From: JAHFDS01 sp964593795
Lineage (GTDB): Bacteria > Myxococcota_A > Polyangia > JAHFDS01
DNA: 64,000 nucleotides
Reading direction: 5' to 3'
NCBI GenBank assembly: GCA_964593795.1
Contig: CAZQJC010000361.1
Span: 1 to 64,000, forward strand
Shown: positions 53,379 to 62,102 of the stretch, piece after piece
How positions within the stretch are numbered: position 1 is the first letter of the stretch
How the letters are laid out: every line of letters starts with the position of its first letter
The notes under the pieces: model-generated
The model's input: the letters and a program-made list of their open reading frames with translations, nothing else
Told to the model about the DNA's origin: nothing
Databases searched by the model: none
Position numbers and translations under genes: made by a program

Positions 53379-54962
53379 ATGCACCGCCTCGCAGCTCTCG
53401 CAACCCTCGCCACGCTGTGCGCCCCGTCGCCCGCGCGCGCCGCCGATGGAGATCTCGTGCTCTACGAGATCGGTCGCGCCGACCAGGGCGACGCCGCCCT
53501 GTACAACCTCGTCAACCTGGTGGGCCGCGGGGTCCTCGCCGGGCTCGCAGGCAACGGGGCGCGCACGGGCCTCGGCACCAGGAACCCCACGGGCCGCGCG
53601 CTCGAGGGCGAGGGGCTCTACTACCAGGGCCTGCGCATCTACTCGTACTTCGACCAGGCCTTCCAGCGCGCGCTGGTGGAGCCCGGGGCGGCGCGGCCGC
53701 TGCCGGATCGCTTCGTGGTGCTCGCGGGGCGCTTCCCGCAGGCCATCGCCGACACCCGCAGCGACGAGCAGCGCGCCGCCGCGATCAAACTCCGCAAGGC
53801 AGCCAGGCTCGTCGTCCCCGAGCTCGCCCCGTTCTCCTTCCGGCGCTTCTCCGCAGGAGACTTCGACCTCGACGTGGCGGCGCGCCGCCTGCGCTTTTCG
53901 GACGCGCTGCGCGGGCCGCTCGACGCGGCGACGCTCGCCAAGCTCGCGGACCTCGCGCAGAAGACCTACCGTGCCGATGCGAGCCCGGTGCGAGACAAGC
54001 TCATCGCGATGCTGGGCGCGTTCGCGCCGCTGTCGACGCAGTTCTACGCCGGCTTCGACGATGCCACGCGGCAGCACAGCTTCACGCGCCTGCGCGTCAT
54101 CTTGCCGGCCTACCAGACGCTCGAGGCGCCCGACGTAGACCACCCCGAGACCTGGTACCTCGAAAAGGGCCTGCGACCACACGTGCTGCCACGGCCCGTG
54201 CAGATCATGATGGCGCAGATCACCGGCCTGCGTTACCTGCAGGAGGCCGACCCCTCGCTGAACCAGGCCATCTCGCTCGAGATCCGGCGGGACTTCGAGC
54301 AGACGGACCGGCTCACCACCGTGGCTCGCTTCGGCGTGCTCGCGGCGTCGGAAGGCGGCGAGCTGCTCGACGTCGACACGTCCGATCCGAGAAACGCCCT
54401 CTACGTCACCTATCGCCTGCACCTCGAGCCCGCGCGCGAGGACAGCGCCGTGGTTCGCTGGGCCAAGGGCCGCTTCAACGACGCCTTCGGCGTGTTCGAG
54501 GTGGACGCGCGCATCCACGAGCTGACGCTGCGCATGATCCGGAGCGATGCCACGAACGGGGTCCTGCGTCCGTACTTCTCGCTCGACGAGTCGAAGATCT
54601 CGTTCCGCGCGCACCGGCGCGGCGCCGGCGCCGCCGAGCAGCTCGCGCTGCGCGCGATGGGCTTTGCCTGCGCGCCCGCCGCGACCGGCCACGACTGCTG
54701 GCAGGACTTCTGGACCTGGGACGCCTTCCGCGACCAGCTCCTCAGCGGTCAGCTCGTGTCCACGAGCGGCCTTGGCGCCTGGATACAGAGCCTCGTCAAC
54801 AAGGCCGTCGGCTTCGCGACCCGCGAGGTCCTCGACCGCTCCATCCCGAACATCGAGGACGCGATCGACGACGAGGTCGCGCGTCTCGGCGAGGAGTTCC
54901 TGGATCGCGTGACCACGGCTCGCAACACGCTCACCGACCGGCTGCACGGCGGCCTGTTCTGA
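53379..54962 (+). CDS. Exported protein of unknown function, partner of the hydrolase
   Basis: 527 residues, ATG with AAGGAG upstream. A signal peptide with an Ala-x-Ala site (LCAPSPARAADGD) implies periplasmic or extracellular location. The mature protein is alpha/beta, with an N-terminal glycine-rich block (LVNLVGRGVLAGLAGNG), a helical middle (LAKLADLAQKTYRADASPVR) and a C-terminal amphipathic segment (LGAWIQSLVNKAVGFATREV) that might contact membrane. Only two Cys occur late (CAPAATGHDC). I do not recognise the family. Its tight spacing with the upstream hydrolase suggests they work together; a lipase with a dedicated chaperone or inhibitor is one model (inference). Confidence 0.8.
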   Translation: MHRLAALATLATLCAPSPARAADGDLVLYEIGRADQGDAALYNLVNLVGRGVLAGLAGNGARTGLGTRNPTGRALEGEGLYYQGLRIYSYFDQAFQRALVEPGAARPLPDRFVVLAGRFPQAIADTRSDEQRAAAIKLRKAARLVVPELAPFSFRRFSAGDFDLDVAARRLRFSDALRGPLDAATLAKLADLAQKTYRADASPVRDKLIAMLGAFAPLSTQFYAGFDDATRQHSFTRLRVILPAYQTLEAPDVDHPETWYLEKGLRPHVLPRPVQIMMAQITGLRYLQEADPSLNQAISLEIRRDFEQTDRLTTVARFGVLAASEGGELLDVDTSDPRNALYVTYRLHLEPAREDSAVVRWAKGRFNDAFGVFEVDARIHELTLRMIRSDATNGVLRPYFSLDESKISFRAHRRGAGAAEQLALRAMGFACAPAATGHDCWQDFWTWDAFRDQLLSGQLVSTSGLGAWIQSLVNKAVGFATREVLDRSIPNIEDAIDDEVARLGEEFLDRVTTARNTLTDRLHGGLF

Positions 54963-54972
54963 GCCGGGCGGC

Positions 54973-55488
54973 ATGATATCGTCGCCATCGATGTCCTTGG
55001 GATCGCGCCTTAGCATCCAGGTCACCAACGAGAGCACGCATGTCCGGGTCGTCCTCGATGGGCGCCTCGACGAGCGCTCGAAGCTCGACTCCCTCCTCAG
55101 TGCCGCGCAGAAGCTCCCGGTCGTCGTCGATCTCGGACAGCTGGAGTCCATCTCGTCCTACGGCGTACGCACCTGGTGCCAGGCAGTCCGCACCATCCGC
55201 GAGCGCGTGCCGCTCGCGCTCGAGCGCTGCCCCGAGCACTTCGTCAACCTGATGAACCTCATCCCGGACACGCGCGCCGACGTCCGGTCCTTCGAAACGT
55301 ACTTCGAATGTCCGAAGTGCGAGATCGAGGAGATCGGGCGGTGGATCGAGGTCCGCCCGAACCTCGAGCTCCTCCATCAAGGCAGGTTGCCGCCCGAGTC
55401 GTGTCAGGACTGCGGAGGGCCGCTCAAGCCGTCCGAGGAGCCGCTGCGCTTCTTGCGCTTCCTGGGGCGCGCCAGCAGCAGCCCCTGA
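54973..55488 (+). CDS. STAS-like protein with zinc-ribbon Cys pairs (paralogue)
   Basis: 171 residues from ATG 54973 (ATG 54991 also possible). STAS fold: VRVVLDGRLDERSKLDSLL, VVVDLGQLESISSYGVRTW and MNLIPDTRADVRSF, very close to the protein at 12065-12703. Cys113/116 and Cys144/147 form two CxxC pairs before the closing LRFLRFL helix. It ends at TGA 55486-55488, directly abutting the stop of a convergent SpoIIE-type phosphatase. In partner-switching pathways PP2C phosphatases dephosphorylate STAS proteins on a Ser in the loop that here reads SISSYG, so the pair may be enzyme and substrate (inference). Confidence 0.83.
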   Translation: MISSPSMSLGSRLSIQVTNESTHVRVVLDGRLDERSKLDSLLSAAQKLPVVVDLGQLESISSYGVRTWCQAVRTIRERVPLALERCPEHFVNLMNLIPDTRADVRSFETYFECPKCEIEEIGRWIEVRPNLELLHQGRLPPESCQDCGGPLKPSEEPLRFLRFLGRASSSP

Positions 55489-57888
55489 TCAGCTCGCTCG
55501 CTGTGCCTCGCGCGGCTGGAGTGCGCCATCTGCCTGCTGGGTCCAGCGCAGCACGAGCGTCGTCACGTCGTCTGCCGGTTCCTCGTCGCGCCACACGCCG
55601 CGTGCCGCCTCGAGCACGCGCTGCTGGAGGACCTGTGCGGGGCCATCCTCGCGCAGCAACCGGCGCAATGCGCGCTCGTGGAAGACGCCACCGTCGGGGC
55701 CGCGATTCTCCACGAGGCCGTCAGTGAACAGGAACAGCGTGTCGCCGACCGACAGCCGGATCCGCTCGGCCTCCACACGCGGCTCCCTGTGATCGCCGAG
55801 GCGCGAGCCGGGGGCGCCGATCGAGGTCACGGTCCCGCTCTGCTTGCGCCAGCTCGGGTAGGGGCTCCCGGCGTTGATCGCCACCGCCTCCCCCGTGGTC
55901 AGGTCGATGGACAGGAAGATCATCGTCATCGACATCTGGCCGCGGCTCGTCTGGTAGATGACGCGGTTGACCGCCGCGCAGACCTCGCGAAGCCGCTGCT
56001 CCGCATCCGCTATCAATTGACGGTCGAGGCTTGCAAAGGCGTTCCTCACGGTCCCGCACACCACCCCTGAAAGGAGAGCAGCCGGGGCGCCGTGGCCGGT
56101 GACATCGCCGACGAGCACGTCGAGCTGGCGCAGCGTCGGATGGTAGTGGTGAAAGTACCAGTCGCCGCTCGTCTGGGCCGCCGAGCGGTACGAGGCTGCG
56201 AGCTCGAGACCCGGCACCTCGATGGGCGTCGGCAGCAGCGACTCCTGCACTGCCTGCGCGGCCTGCAGCTCGACCTCCAGGCGACCCTTGGTCTCCGCCT
56301 CGCCGAGGAAGTGGATGTTCTCGAGTGCCACGCCGAGCGACGCCGCCAGCGCCTCCACGAAGCGCTGCTCCGCCTCGGAGAGCGCCTCGGAAGCGAGCGG
56401 CGTACAGAGCAGGAACCCGAGCCGCGCCTCGCCCCAGAGAACCGGCACGAGGAGCTCCTTCCGCGCCGTGATCACGCAGCGCCCCTTCTCGAGCGCGGAC
56501 TGGGCCTCGGGGAACGCGAACAGCGATCGCGTGATGGCGTCCTCGACGACGGGCTTGCCTGCCGCAAGGACCCTGTGGCCACGACACCGATCCGACCGGT
56601 TGCGGTCGAGGAAGTAGATCCACGTGTCCGCGGTGCGCACGGGCGCCAGGTCGCGTACGAGGTGCTCCGCCGCGTGTCCGACCGCGAGCATCAGATCGCG
56701 CTCGCTCGACATCTCGCGCGTCCCCTCGAGCAGGTGCTCGAGCGACCGTGAGAGCTGGGCCAGCTGTCGGTGCACCTCGAAGAACCGGCGCACGAGGACC
56801 GCCGCCAGCGACATCATGAGCATGACGACCCCGGCCATCGTCAGGCGAACGCCCCAGGGCAGAAAGCCGTTCGTCGTCAGCACGTCGTGCACCGCCGACA
56901 GACAGAGGAGGGCGAAGCCACCAGCGACCAGCCGCGCATCGACATTGCCCTGCACCGCGTGGCGCCCGACGACAACCAGGCCGATCACGGTGTTCACGAG
57001 GAGCAGCACCTGCCCCGGCGGCAGGGTCTTCATCACGGGCACCCCGGCGAGCGTCAGCCCGGCCGCCACGAGCGGCCAGGGCCCGGTCAGACGCCACGCC
57101 CAGCGCAGGACGCGCCCGCCGAGGAGGGCATCGATGAAGCCCATCATGAAGGGGCCGAGCGAGTGCAGCGCCAGCACCTCGAGGTGGATCCAGAACAGCG
57201 GCCGATCGAGCAGCAGGAACCTCGCCGGCTGCGCGTAGGAGGAGAGGAAAGCGCCGAACCCGAGGCACACGAGCGCGAACTGGCCGTGCAGGCGCTCGCG
57301 CCGAACGATCCAGAGAATCCCCCCGAGCACGCCGAGGAACAGCAGGAGCGCGGATGCCACGAGGCCGTCGACGCTCGAGCGCACGACGGCGCCGTGGTGT
57401 GCGCGCTCGCTGCCGAGGACTGCGCCGGCCGTGATGCCGATGTTGACGTGGCTCGAGCGGATGCGGAACGTGAGCGTCTTGCCGGCCCAGCTCGATCCGA
57501 GCGGGATCATGTGCCAGGGGTAGCCGGCGAACCGCCCAGATGCGAGGTCGCCGAAGCGATAGATGAGGCGCCCGTCCAGGAAGACCTCGGCGAGCTGATC
57601 GATCACCGGGACGAAGAGCGCCGGGGCGTTCCAGCGGCCTTCCGAGGGGAGCCTCGTGCGCTCCCACAGGAACTCGTCACCCCTCGGCCGGTCGTGGGGG
57701 ATCCCGGGGAATGCGAGCGAGGCCCAACCAGGCGCGCCGAATGGTTCGCTCGCCCAGACGAAGCCCTGCGGATCCGTGGGCGAGTCTCCCCACCGATACT
57801 CCCAGGCGCCGTTGAGCTCCACACGATCGCTGGAACCACCTGGTGCGCATGCAGACAGGAGCAACAGCGCGGCGACGCAGGCTCGCAC
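55489..57888 (-). CDS. 7TM sensor with GAF and SpoIIE-type PP2C phosphatase
   Basis: About 799 residues if GTG 57888 starts it (GTG 57927 would add 13); the start is not certain. A lipobox-like signal (LLLLSACAPGG) precedes an extracytoplasmic jelly-roll domain (LNGAWEYRWGD, VPVIDQLAEVFLDGRLIYRF), then seven membrane helices (about residues 175-370), like 7TMR-DISM proteins. A GAF-like domain follows (about 390-550), then the SpoIIE phosphatase with DVTGHGAPAALLSG, LFTDGLVENRG and DDVTTLVLRW metal-binding motifs. It should remove phosphate from Ser on a STAS partner in response to an outside ligand; the neighbouring STAS protein is the obvious candidate. Confidence 0.87.
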   Translation of the reverse strand: MRACVAALLLLSACAPGGSSDRVELNGAWEYRWGDSPTDPQGFVWASEPFGAPGWASLAFPGIPHDRPRGDEFLWERTRLPSEGRWNAPALFVPVIDQLAEVFLDGRLIYRFGDLASGRFAGYPWHMIPLGSSWAGKTLTFRIRSSHVNIGITAGAVLGSERAHHGAVVRSSVDGLVASALLLFLGVLGGILWIVRRERLHGQFALVCLGFGAFLSSYAQPARFLLLDRPLFWIHLEVLALHSLGPFMMGFIDALLGGRVLRWAWRLTGPWPLVAAGLTLAGVPVMKTLPPGQVLLLVNTVIGLVVVGRHAVQGNVDARLVAGGFALLCLSAVHDVLTTNGFLPWGVRLTMAGVVMLMMSLAAVLVRRFFEVHRQLAQLSRSLEHLLEGTREMSSERDLMLAVGHAAEHLVRDLAPVRTADTWIYFLDRNRSDRCRGHRVLAAGKPVVEDAITRSLFAFPEAQSALEKGRCVITARKELLVPVLWGEARLGFLLCTPLASEALSEAEQRFVEALAASLGVALENIHFLGEAETKGRLEVELQAAQAVQESLLPTPIEVPGLELAASYRSAAQTSGDWYFHHYHPTLRQLDVLVGDVTGHGAPAALLSGVVCGTVRNAFASLDRQLIADAEQRLREVCAAVNRVIYQTSRGQMSMTMIFLSIDLTTGEAVAINAGSPYPSWRKQSGTVTSIGAPGSRLGDHREPRVEAERIRLSVGDTLFLFTDGLVENRGPDGGVFHERALRRLLREDGPAQVLQQRVLEAARGVWRDEEPADDVTTLVLRWTQQADGALQPREAQRAS

Positions 57889-58016
57889 GAAATCATGTTG
57901 CGGCAGCAGGGTCGGCGCGCGCAACACCTGGGACGCTCTGCGCGGCTCGGATATGATCCCGACCTGGAAGGCGAGAGCGCGCCACGCCCGTCCTCCTCCG
58001 CCCGGATGACGAGCGC

Positions 58017-59411
58017 ATGACCGCACCGCTACCCAGGCTCCGCATCGGCACACGACTGGCCTACGGCGTGGGCGATCTCGGCAGCGGCTTCTCCTCGTGC
58101 CTGCTCGGCTTCTACCTGTTGCCGTTCCTGACCGACGCCGCCGGGCTGTCGGCCAGCCTCGCCGGCTGGGTGCTGCTGATCGCCAACGTGTGGGACGGCG
58201 TCAACGATCCGCTCGTCGGCGTCCTCAGCGACCGCACGCGCAGTCGCTTCGGGCGCCGCTACCCGTGGATGGTGGCCGCGGTGCCCATCCTCGCGGCGAG
58301 CTTCCTCCTCGAGTGGTGGGTGCCGCCGCTCGGGAGCACGGGCAGGTTCCTCTACTACACCGGCGTGGCCGTCGTGTTCCAGGCGGCCTTCACCGCGGTC
58401 GTGCTGCCCTACTGCGCGCTCGGCGCAGAGCTCACCCCCGACTACGACGAGCGCACCGGACTCGCGTCGATGCGGTTCGCATTCTCCGTCGGCGGCAGCC
58501 TGCTGTCGCTGGTCTTGGCCAAGGTGCTCTTCGACCGGGGCGGCGACCTCGCGCTGCACTACTGGCACCTCGGCCTGATCTCCTGTCTCGTGGTCAGCGT
58601 TCCGGTCCTGGTGTGCGTCGCCGGCACCTACGGGCGCGCACGCCTCGTGATGGCGCCGAGCGCCCGTCCGGACGAGCCCGCGGTCCCGCTGCTCGACCAG
58701 CTCCGCGCGGTGCGACAGAACCGGTCGTACCTGGCGGCGCTCGGGGTGTTCTGCTGCGCATGGATGTCCATCCAGCTGGCGAGCACGGCCGCCGAGTACT
58801 TCGTGCGGGTTTGCTTGCGCCTGCCCCGCGGAGAGTTCACCAGCATCGCCCTCGTCCTGCAGCTCTCCGCGATCGCCTGCCTGCCACTGTGGAGCGGGCT
58901 GAGCAAGCGCCTCGGCAAGACCCGCGCGCTACAAGCGGGCGCCTGCGTCTGGCTGGTCGGCCAGGCCGGGCTCTTCCTCCTGCCGGCCGGGCGGCCCCAG
59001 CTGGCGCAGGCAGCGGCCGTGCTGCTGGGAGTGGGCCTCTCCAGTGCGTACCTGCTTCCCTGGGCGATGATCCCGGACACGATCGACGAGGACGAGCTGC
59101 GCACGGGCCGGCGTCGCGAGGGGCTCTACATGGCCGTGCTGGTTCTCGTGCAGAAGGTGTCGGTCGCCCTCGCGCTATGGCTGCTCGGTCAGCTCCTGGA
59201 GCTCGCCGGCTACCAGAGCGGTGTCGAGCATCAGCCGGCGGCGGTCGCGACGGCCGTGAGGGTCACCGTGGTGGCCCTGCCCACCCTCGGCATCGTGGCC
59301 ATGCTCGGCTTCCTCCGCGGGTACCCGCTCACGCGGCAACGCCACGCGGAGATCCGGGCCCTGCTCGACGCCGACACCGGCGCCGCGGCTGCCGCCAGCG
59401 CGCCGAGGTGA
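58017..59411 (+). CDS. GPH-family sugar:cation symporter (MelB-like)
   Basis: 464 residues, 12 membrane helices. The GPH family signatures are clear: RLAYGVGDLGSGFSSCLLGF, NVWDGVNDPLVGVLSDRTRS with RFGRRYPWM (cation- and sugar-site Asp residues and the first cytoplasmic loop), and PWAMIPDTIDEDELRTGRRR in the second half. It imports a di- or oligosaccharide, or a glycoside, with Na+ or H+. Nearby genes encode a GH1 beta-glucosidase (60662-62035), so cellobiose or another beta-glucoside is a likely substrate (inference). It is divergent from the SpoIIE phosphatase gene, with the PilZ gene 45 bp downstream. Confidence 0.88.
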   Translation: MTAPLPRLRIGTRLAYGVGDLGSGFSSCLLGFYLLPFLTDAAGLSASLAGWVLLIANVWDGVNDPLVGVLSDRTRSRFGRRYPWMVAAVPILAASFLLEWWVPPLGSTGRFLYYTGVAVVFQAAFTAVVLPYCALGAELTPDYDERTGLASMRFAFSVGGSLLSLVLAKVLFDRGGDLALHYWHLGLISCLVVSVPVLVCVAGTYGRARLVMAPSARPDEPAVPLLDQLRAVRQNRSYLAALGVFCCAWMSIQLASTAAEYFVRVCLRLPRGEFTSIALVLQLSAIACLPLWSGLSKRLGKTRALQAGACVWLVGQAGLFLLPAGRPQLAQAAAVLLGVGLSSAYLLPWAMIPDTIDEDELRTGRRREGLYMAVLVLVQKVSVALALWLLGQLLELAGYQSGVEHQPAAVATAVRVTVVALPTLGIVAMLGFLRGYPLTRQRHAEIRALLDADTGAAAAASAPR

Positions 59412-59456
59412 GAACGCAGCGGCGCGACGGGCACGCGCGTTGCTTCTCCGACGGGC

Positions 59457-59978
59457 ATGCTGAGCAAGATCATCCGGGCGTTCGCCAGCCGCAAGCCCAC
59501 CCAGAACATCGAAACCGCCCCCGCTCAGATGCTCGAGAGCATCTTCGAGCATCTCGGCCTGCGCATGCGCGCCGCCCGACTCTGCGAGGAAGATCGGCCG
59601 CGCCTCGAGGCGCTCGAGAAGTATCTCTCGGCGCCACCGCGCGCCGGTGAAGCCCGTCGCTGGAGGCGCGCTCCCATGTCGGTCCCCGCGCGGCTCTCCC
59701 GCGCCTGCGAGGGCCACGACACCGAGGTCCTCGACGCCTCTGCGGGAGGCTTCCGCATCCGCACGATCGAGGGCCTCGCCTGCGGCGCGCCCGTCCGCCT
59801 CGAGGTCGCAATGGAGGACGGGGAGAGCTACACGTTCTCCTGCAGCGTGCAGTGGGTCGACAGCTCCTCGGGCGTCGCCGGGCTGCACCTGAACGGCATC
59901 CCTTGCCCAAACCGTCGCCGCTTCCTGGCGGCCGCGACTCCGGAATTCTGGACTTCCGCACGACCCGCTCAGACCTGA
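59457..59978 (+). CDS. PilZ-domain protein (putative c-di-GMP receptor)
   Basis: 173 residues. After an N-terminal helical part (about residues 1-65, SIFEHLGLRMRAARLCEED), the PilZ barrel carries RRWRR (RxxxR) and DASAGGF (DxSxxG), the two motifs that bind c-di-GMP, then the strands VRLEVAMEDGESYTFSCSVQ and GLHLNGIP. It is cytoplasmic and probably controls motility or polysaccharide export in response to c-di-GMP. The last ten residues (TPEFWTSARPAQT) are encoded by a copy of the dispersed EcoRI-like repeat, so this tail looks like repeat-derived coding sequence. Confidence 0.85.
   Translation: MLSKIIRAFASRKPTQNIETAPAQMLESIFEHLGLRMRAARLCEEDRPRLEALEKYLSAPPRAGEARRWRRAPMSVPARLSRACEGHDTEVLDASAGGFRIRTIEGLACGAPVRLEVAMEDGESYTFSCSVQWVDSSSGVAGLHLNGIPCPNRRRFLAAATPEFWTSARPAQT
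59939..59956. repeat. Dispersed EcoRI-like palindromic repeat, coding copy
   Basis: CCGGAATTCTGGACTTCC at the 3' end of the PilZ gene. It shares GGAATTCTGG and GGACTTCC blocks (either strand) with copies at 11887, 43530 and 61998. Confidence 0.6.
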
Positions 59979-60130
59979 ACCCGCCTCGGCGACCCCGCAA
60001 CACCCCCTGCCCCACCGCCCTTCCCTGCACCCATCTCGCGAGCTGATCGCCTCACCTCTGCCCTCCAGACGCCCCAGACGCATGCGGATATGCAGATGCG
60101 TTCGCCGCGTCACCGACCTGCGCGTGGCTC

Positions 60131-60171
60131 ACGTGGACGTGGACGTGGACGTGGACGTGGACGTGGACGTG
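60131..60171. repeat. ACGTGG hexanucleotide array (about 6.8 copies)
   Basis: Tandem ACGTGG units fill the gap between two convergent PilZ-type genes (59979-60204), which otherwise holds no gene. Read rightwards the array would code for DVDVDV. Confidence 0.9.
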
Positions 60172-60204
60172 CGGGACGCAGGCCCGCTCCGCCGCGAACG
60201 CCCT

Positions 60205-60648
60205 TCAGGCCGCGGCTTCGATGCAGCCGCCACCGGTGCGCGTCGCGCGCTCCCACCGCTCGAACGGGAGCTCCACCGTCGGCAGCTCCGTGAGCATCAG
60301 ACCGTGCTCGCCGGTCCTCCGATTCGCAACCACGCAGCGGCACACGAACACGTAGTCGAGCTCTCCGTCGACATGAACGGTGACTCGCACGTCGGTTCCG
60401 GGCGCGACCTGCTCAGGCGTCTCGAGGCAGAAGCCGGTCGCCAGCACGCGCTTGATACGCCCACCGAGCTCGATCCCATCGACCTCGAGGACGAGGTCGC
60501 ATTCGGACGGGCACGCGCCCTGGCGGAGCGCCTCGAGGAGCGCCCACAGCCTGCGCTCCTCCGCCTCGCTTCGCGAGGCGCCCGTGAACACGCACAGGCT
60601 GGTCAGTCGCAGGAGCTCGAACACGTCATCCCAGGTGTCGATCGCCAT
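60205..60648 (-). CDS. PilZ-like protein lacking the c-di-GMP motifs
   Basis: 147 residues from ATG 60648, 13 bp after the stop of the beta-glucosidase gene and so likely co-transcribed. An N-terminal helical part (DVFELLRLTSLCVFTGA) is followed by a barrel-like segment (CDLVLEVDGIELGGRIKRVL, DVRVTVHVDGELDYVFVCRC, GEHGLMLTELP) that parallels the PilZ protein on the other strand but lacks RxxxR and DxSxxG. Four Cys are present. It may be a non-binding PilZ adaptor that pairs with another PilZ protein. The assignment rests on pattern similarity only. Confidence 0.65.
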   Translation of the reverse strand: MAIDTWDDVFELLRLTSLCVFTGASRSEAEERRLWALLEALRQGACPSECDLVLEVDGIELGGRIKRVLATGFCLETPEQVAPGTDVRVTVHVDGELDYVFVCRCVVANRRTGEHGLMLTELPTVELPFERWERATRTGGGCIEAAA

Positions 60649-60661
60649 GTCGCGACCATGT

Positions 60662-62035
60662 TCAAGTGTCGTGCCGCAGCGGGGTGCCGGATCGCGGCAC
60701 CGACCGGGTCCGGGCGATGTCGGCGTAGAGGAGAGCGCTCGGCCGAGGGCGGCGCGCCTGCGTGGCGTAGTCGGTCTCGCAGAGGCCAAAACGAGGAGCG
60801 TACCCCTCGGCCCACTCGAAGTTGTCCAGCAGCGACCAGTGGAAGTAGCCGCGAACGTCCACGCCGCTCGCGATGGCGCGCGCGACCTGCCCGAGGTGGT
60901 CGAGCAGGAACCTCGCGCGCCGGCTGTCCAGCGCGTCCGCGATGCCGTTCTCGGTGACGTACATGGGCCGGCCGCTCCTCTGCTGCCACGTCGCGAGGAG
61001 CTCACCGAGTCCTTCGGGGTGGATCTCCCATCCGATGTCGCTCAGCTCGCTGCCGTCGGGCACGCGACGATCCATCAGCAGCGTCTGCGCGTGTCGCAGC
61101 GAGAAGCGGATGAGGTCGCGCGTGTAGTAGTTCAGGCCGAAGAAGTCCTGCGTGCCCCGCGCGTCCGTCACGCGGAGGCCACCCGGAAGGGGCATCACCC
61201 GATCGAGCACGCCGAACATGCGGCCCGTGCAGAGCGCCTCCGCGAACGAGCGGTTGAAGACCCGATCCGACACCCACGCGCCCGCGCGATCGAGCGGGTG
61301 CGACGCCCGCATCGGGTGGAAGACCCGCAGATGGTGTGCCGCGCCGACCTCGGGCGTGCGCCCGCTCCGCCCGCACACCTCGTGGAGCACGCGGTACGCG
61401 GTCACGTGCGCGGCCACCTGCTGGTAGAGCGCGCGCAGCGCGGCCCTGAGGTCGCGCTTGGCTGGCGGGAACAGCCCCTCCAGGTAGCCGAGCACGACGG
61501 ATGCCGTCGGCTCGTTGATCGTCACCCACAGGTGGCACAGGTCGCCGAGCGCCTCCGCCACCCAGCGGACGAACTGGCCGAAGGCCGCGACGAAATCGGG
61601 GCTCTCGAGGCCGCCGCGCTCCGCCAGCCACTGCGGCAAGGAGAAGTGCAGCAGCGTCACCATCGGCTCGATCCCCGCGTCCCTCAGCGCGCCGAGCATC
61701 CGGCGATAGCGCTCGAGCGCCGCCGCATCCCGCTCGCCAGGGCGCGGCTCCACGCGCGCCCACTCGATCGAGAACCGATGCGCACCGAGGCCGAGCGAGC
61801 GCTGCAGCGCGGCGTCCTCTTCGAACCGCCGCCAGGTATCGCAAGCAGGCTCGGGGCCATCGCCGTTCTTGATGCGGCCGCGCTCCCGCGCGAAGGCGGC
61901 CCAGTCGGTGTCGGGGCAGCTCCCCTCGACCTGCGTGGCTGCCGTGGCCGAGCCGAAGAGGAACTCGTCAGGGAAACGAAGCGCGGGCGATGCTCCCGGA
62001 TTCTGGAAGTCCGGAATTCCGGAGGTCCTCGTCAT
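60662..62035 (-). CDS. GH1 family beta-glucosidase
   Basis: 457 residues from ATG 62035. GH1 landmarks in order: FPDEFLFGSATAATQVEG, HRFSIEWARVEPRPG, the acid/base Glu in TINEPTA, GLNYYTRDLIRF, the nucleophile Glu in YVTENGIAD and HWSLLDNFEWAEGYAPRFGL. There is no signal peptide, so it is cytoplasmic and hydrolyses imported beta-glucosides such as cellobiose; the GPH symporter is 1.2 kb away. The first residues (TSGIPDFQNPG) are not part of the GH1 fold and are encoded by the dispersed EcoRI-like repeat. It may share a message with the small PilZ-like gene. Confidence 0.92.
   Translation of the reverse strand: MTRTSGIPDFQNPGASPALRFPDEFLFGSATAATQVEGSCPDTDWAAFARERGRIKNGDGPEPACDTWRRFEEDAALQRSLGLGAHRFSIEWARVEPRPGERDAAALERYRRMLGALRDAGIEPMVTLLHFSLPQWLAERGGLESPDFVAAFGQFVRWVAEALGDLCHLWVTINEPTASVVLGYLEGLFPPAKRDLRAALRALYQQVAAHVTAYRVLHEVCGRSGRTPEVGAAHHLRVFHPMRASHPLDRAGAWVSDRVFNRSFAEALCTGRMFGVLDRVMPLPGGLRVTDARGTQDFFGLNYYTRDLIRFSLRHAQTLLMDRRVPDGSELSDIGWEIHPEGLGELLATWQQRSGRPMYVTENGIADALDSRRARFLLDHLGQVARAIASGVDVRGYFHWSLLDNFEWAEGYAPRFGLCETDYATQARRPRPSALLYADIARTRSVPRSGTPLRHDT
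61998..62024. repeat. Dispersed EcoRI-like palindromic repeat at GH1 start
   Basis: GGATTCTGGAAGTCCGG followed by AATTCCGG. It forms nested palindromes and codes for the N-terminus of the beta-glucosidase on the other strand. Copies: 11887-11900 (TTCTGGAAGTCCAG), 43530-43547 and 59939-59956. Confidence 0.65.
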
Positions 62036-62102
62036 TGGCGCGCTTCCACCGTGCAGGCGGAGACGACTATGATATCAGCGCGATGCAGGTCCATGCGCTC
62101 CA

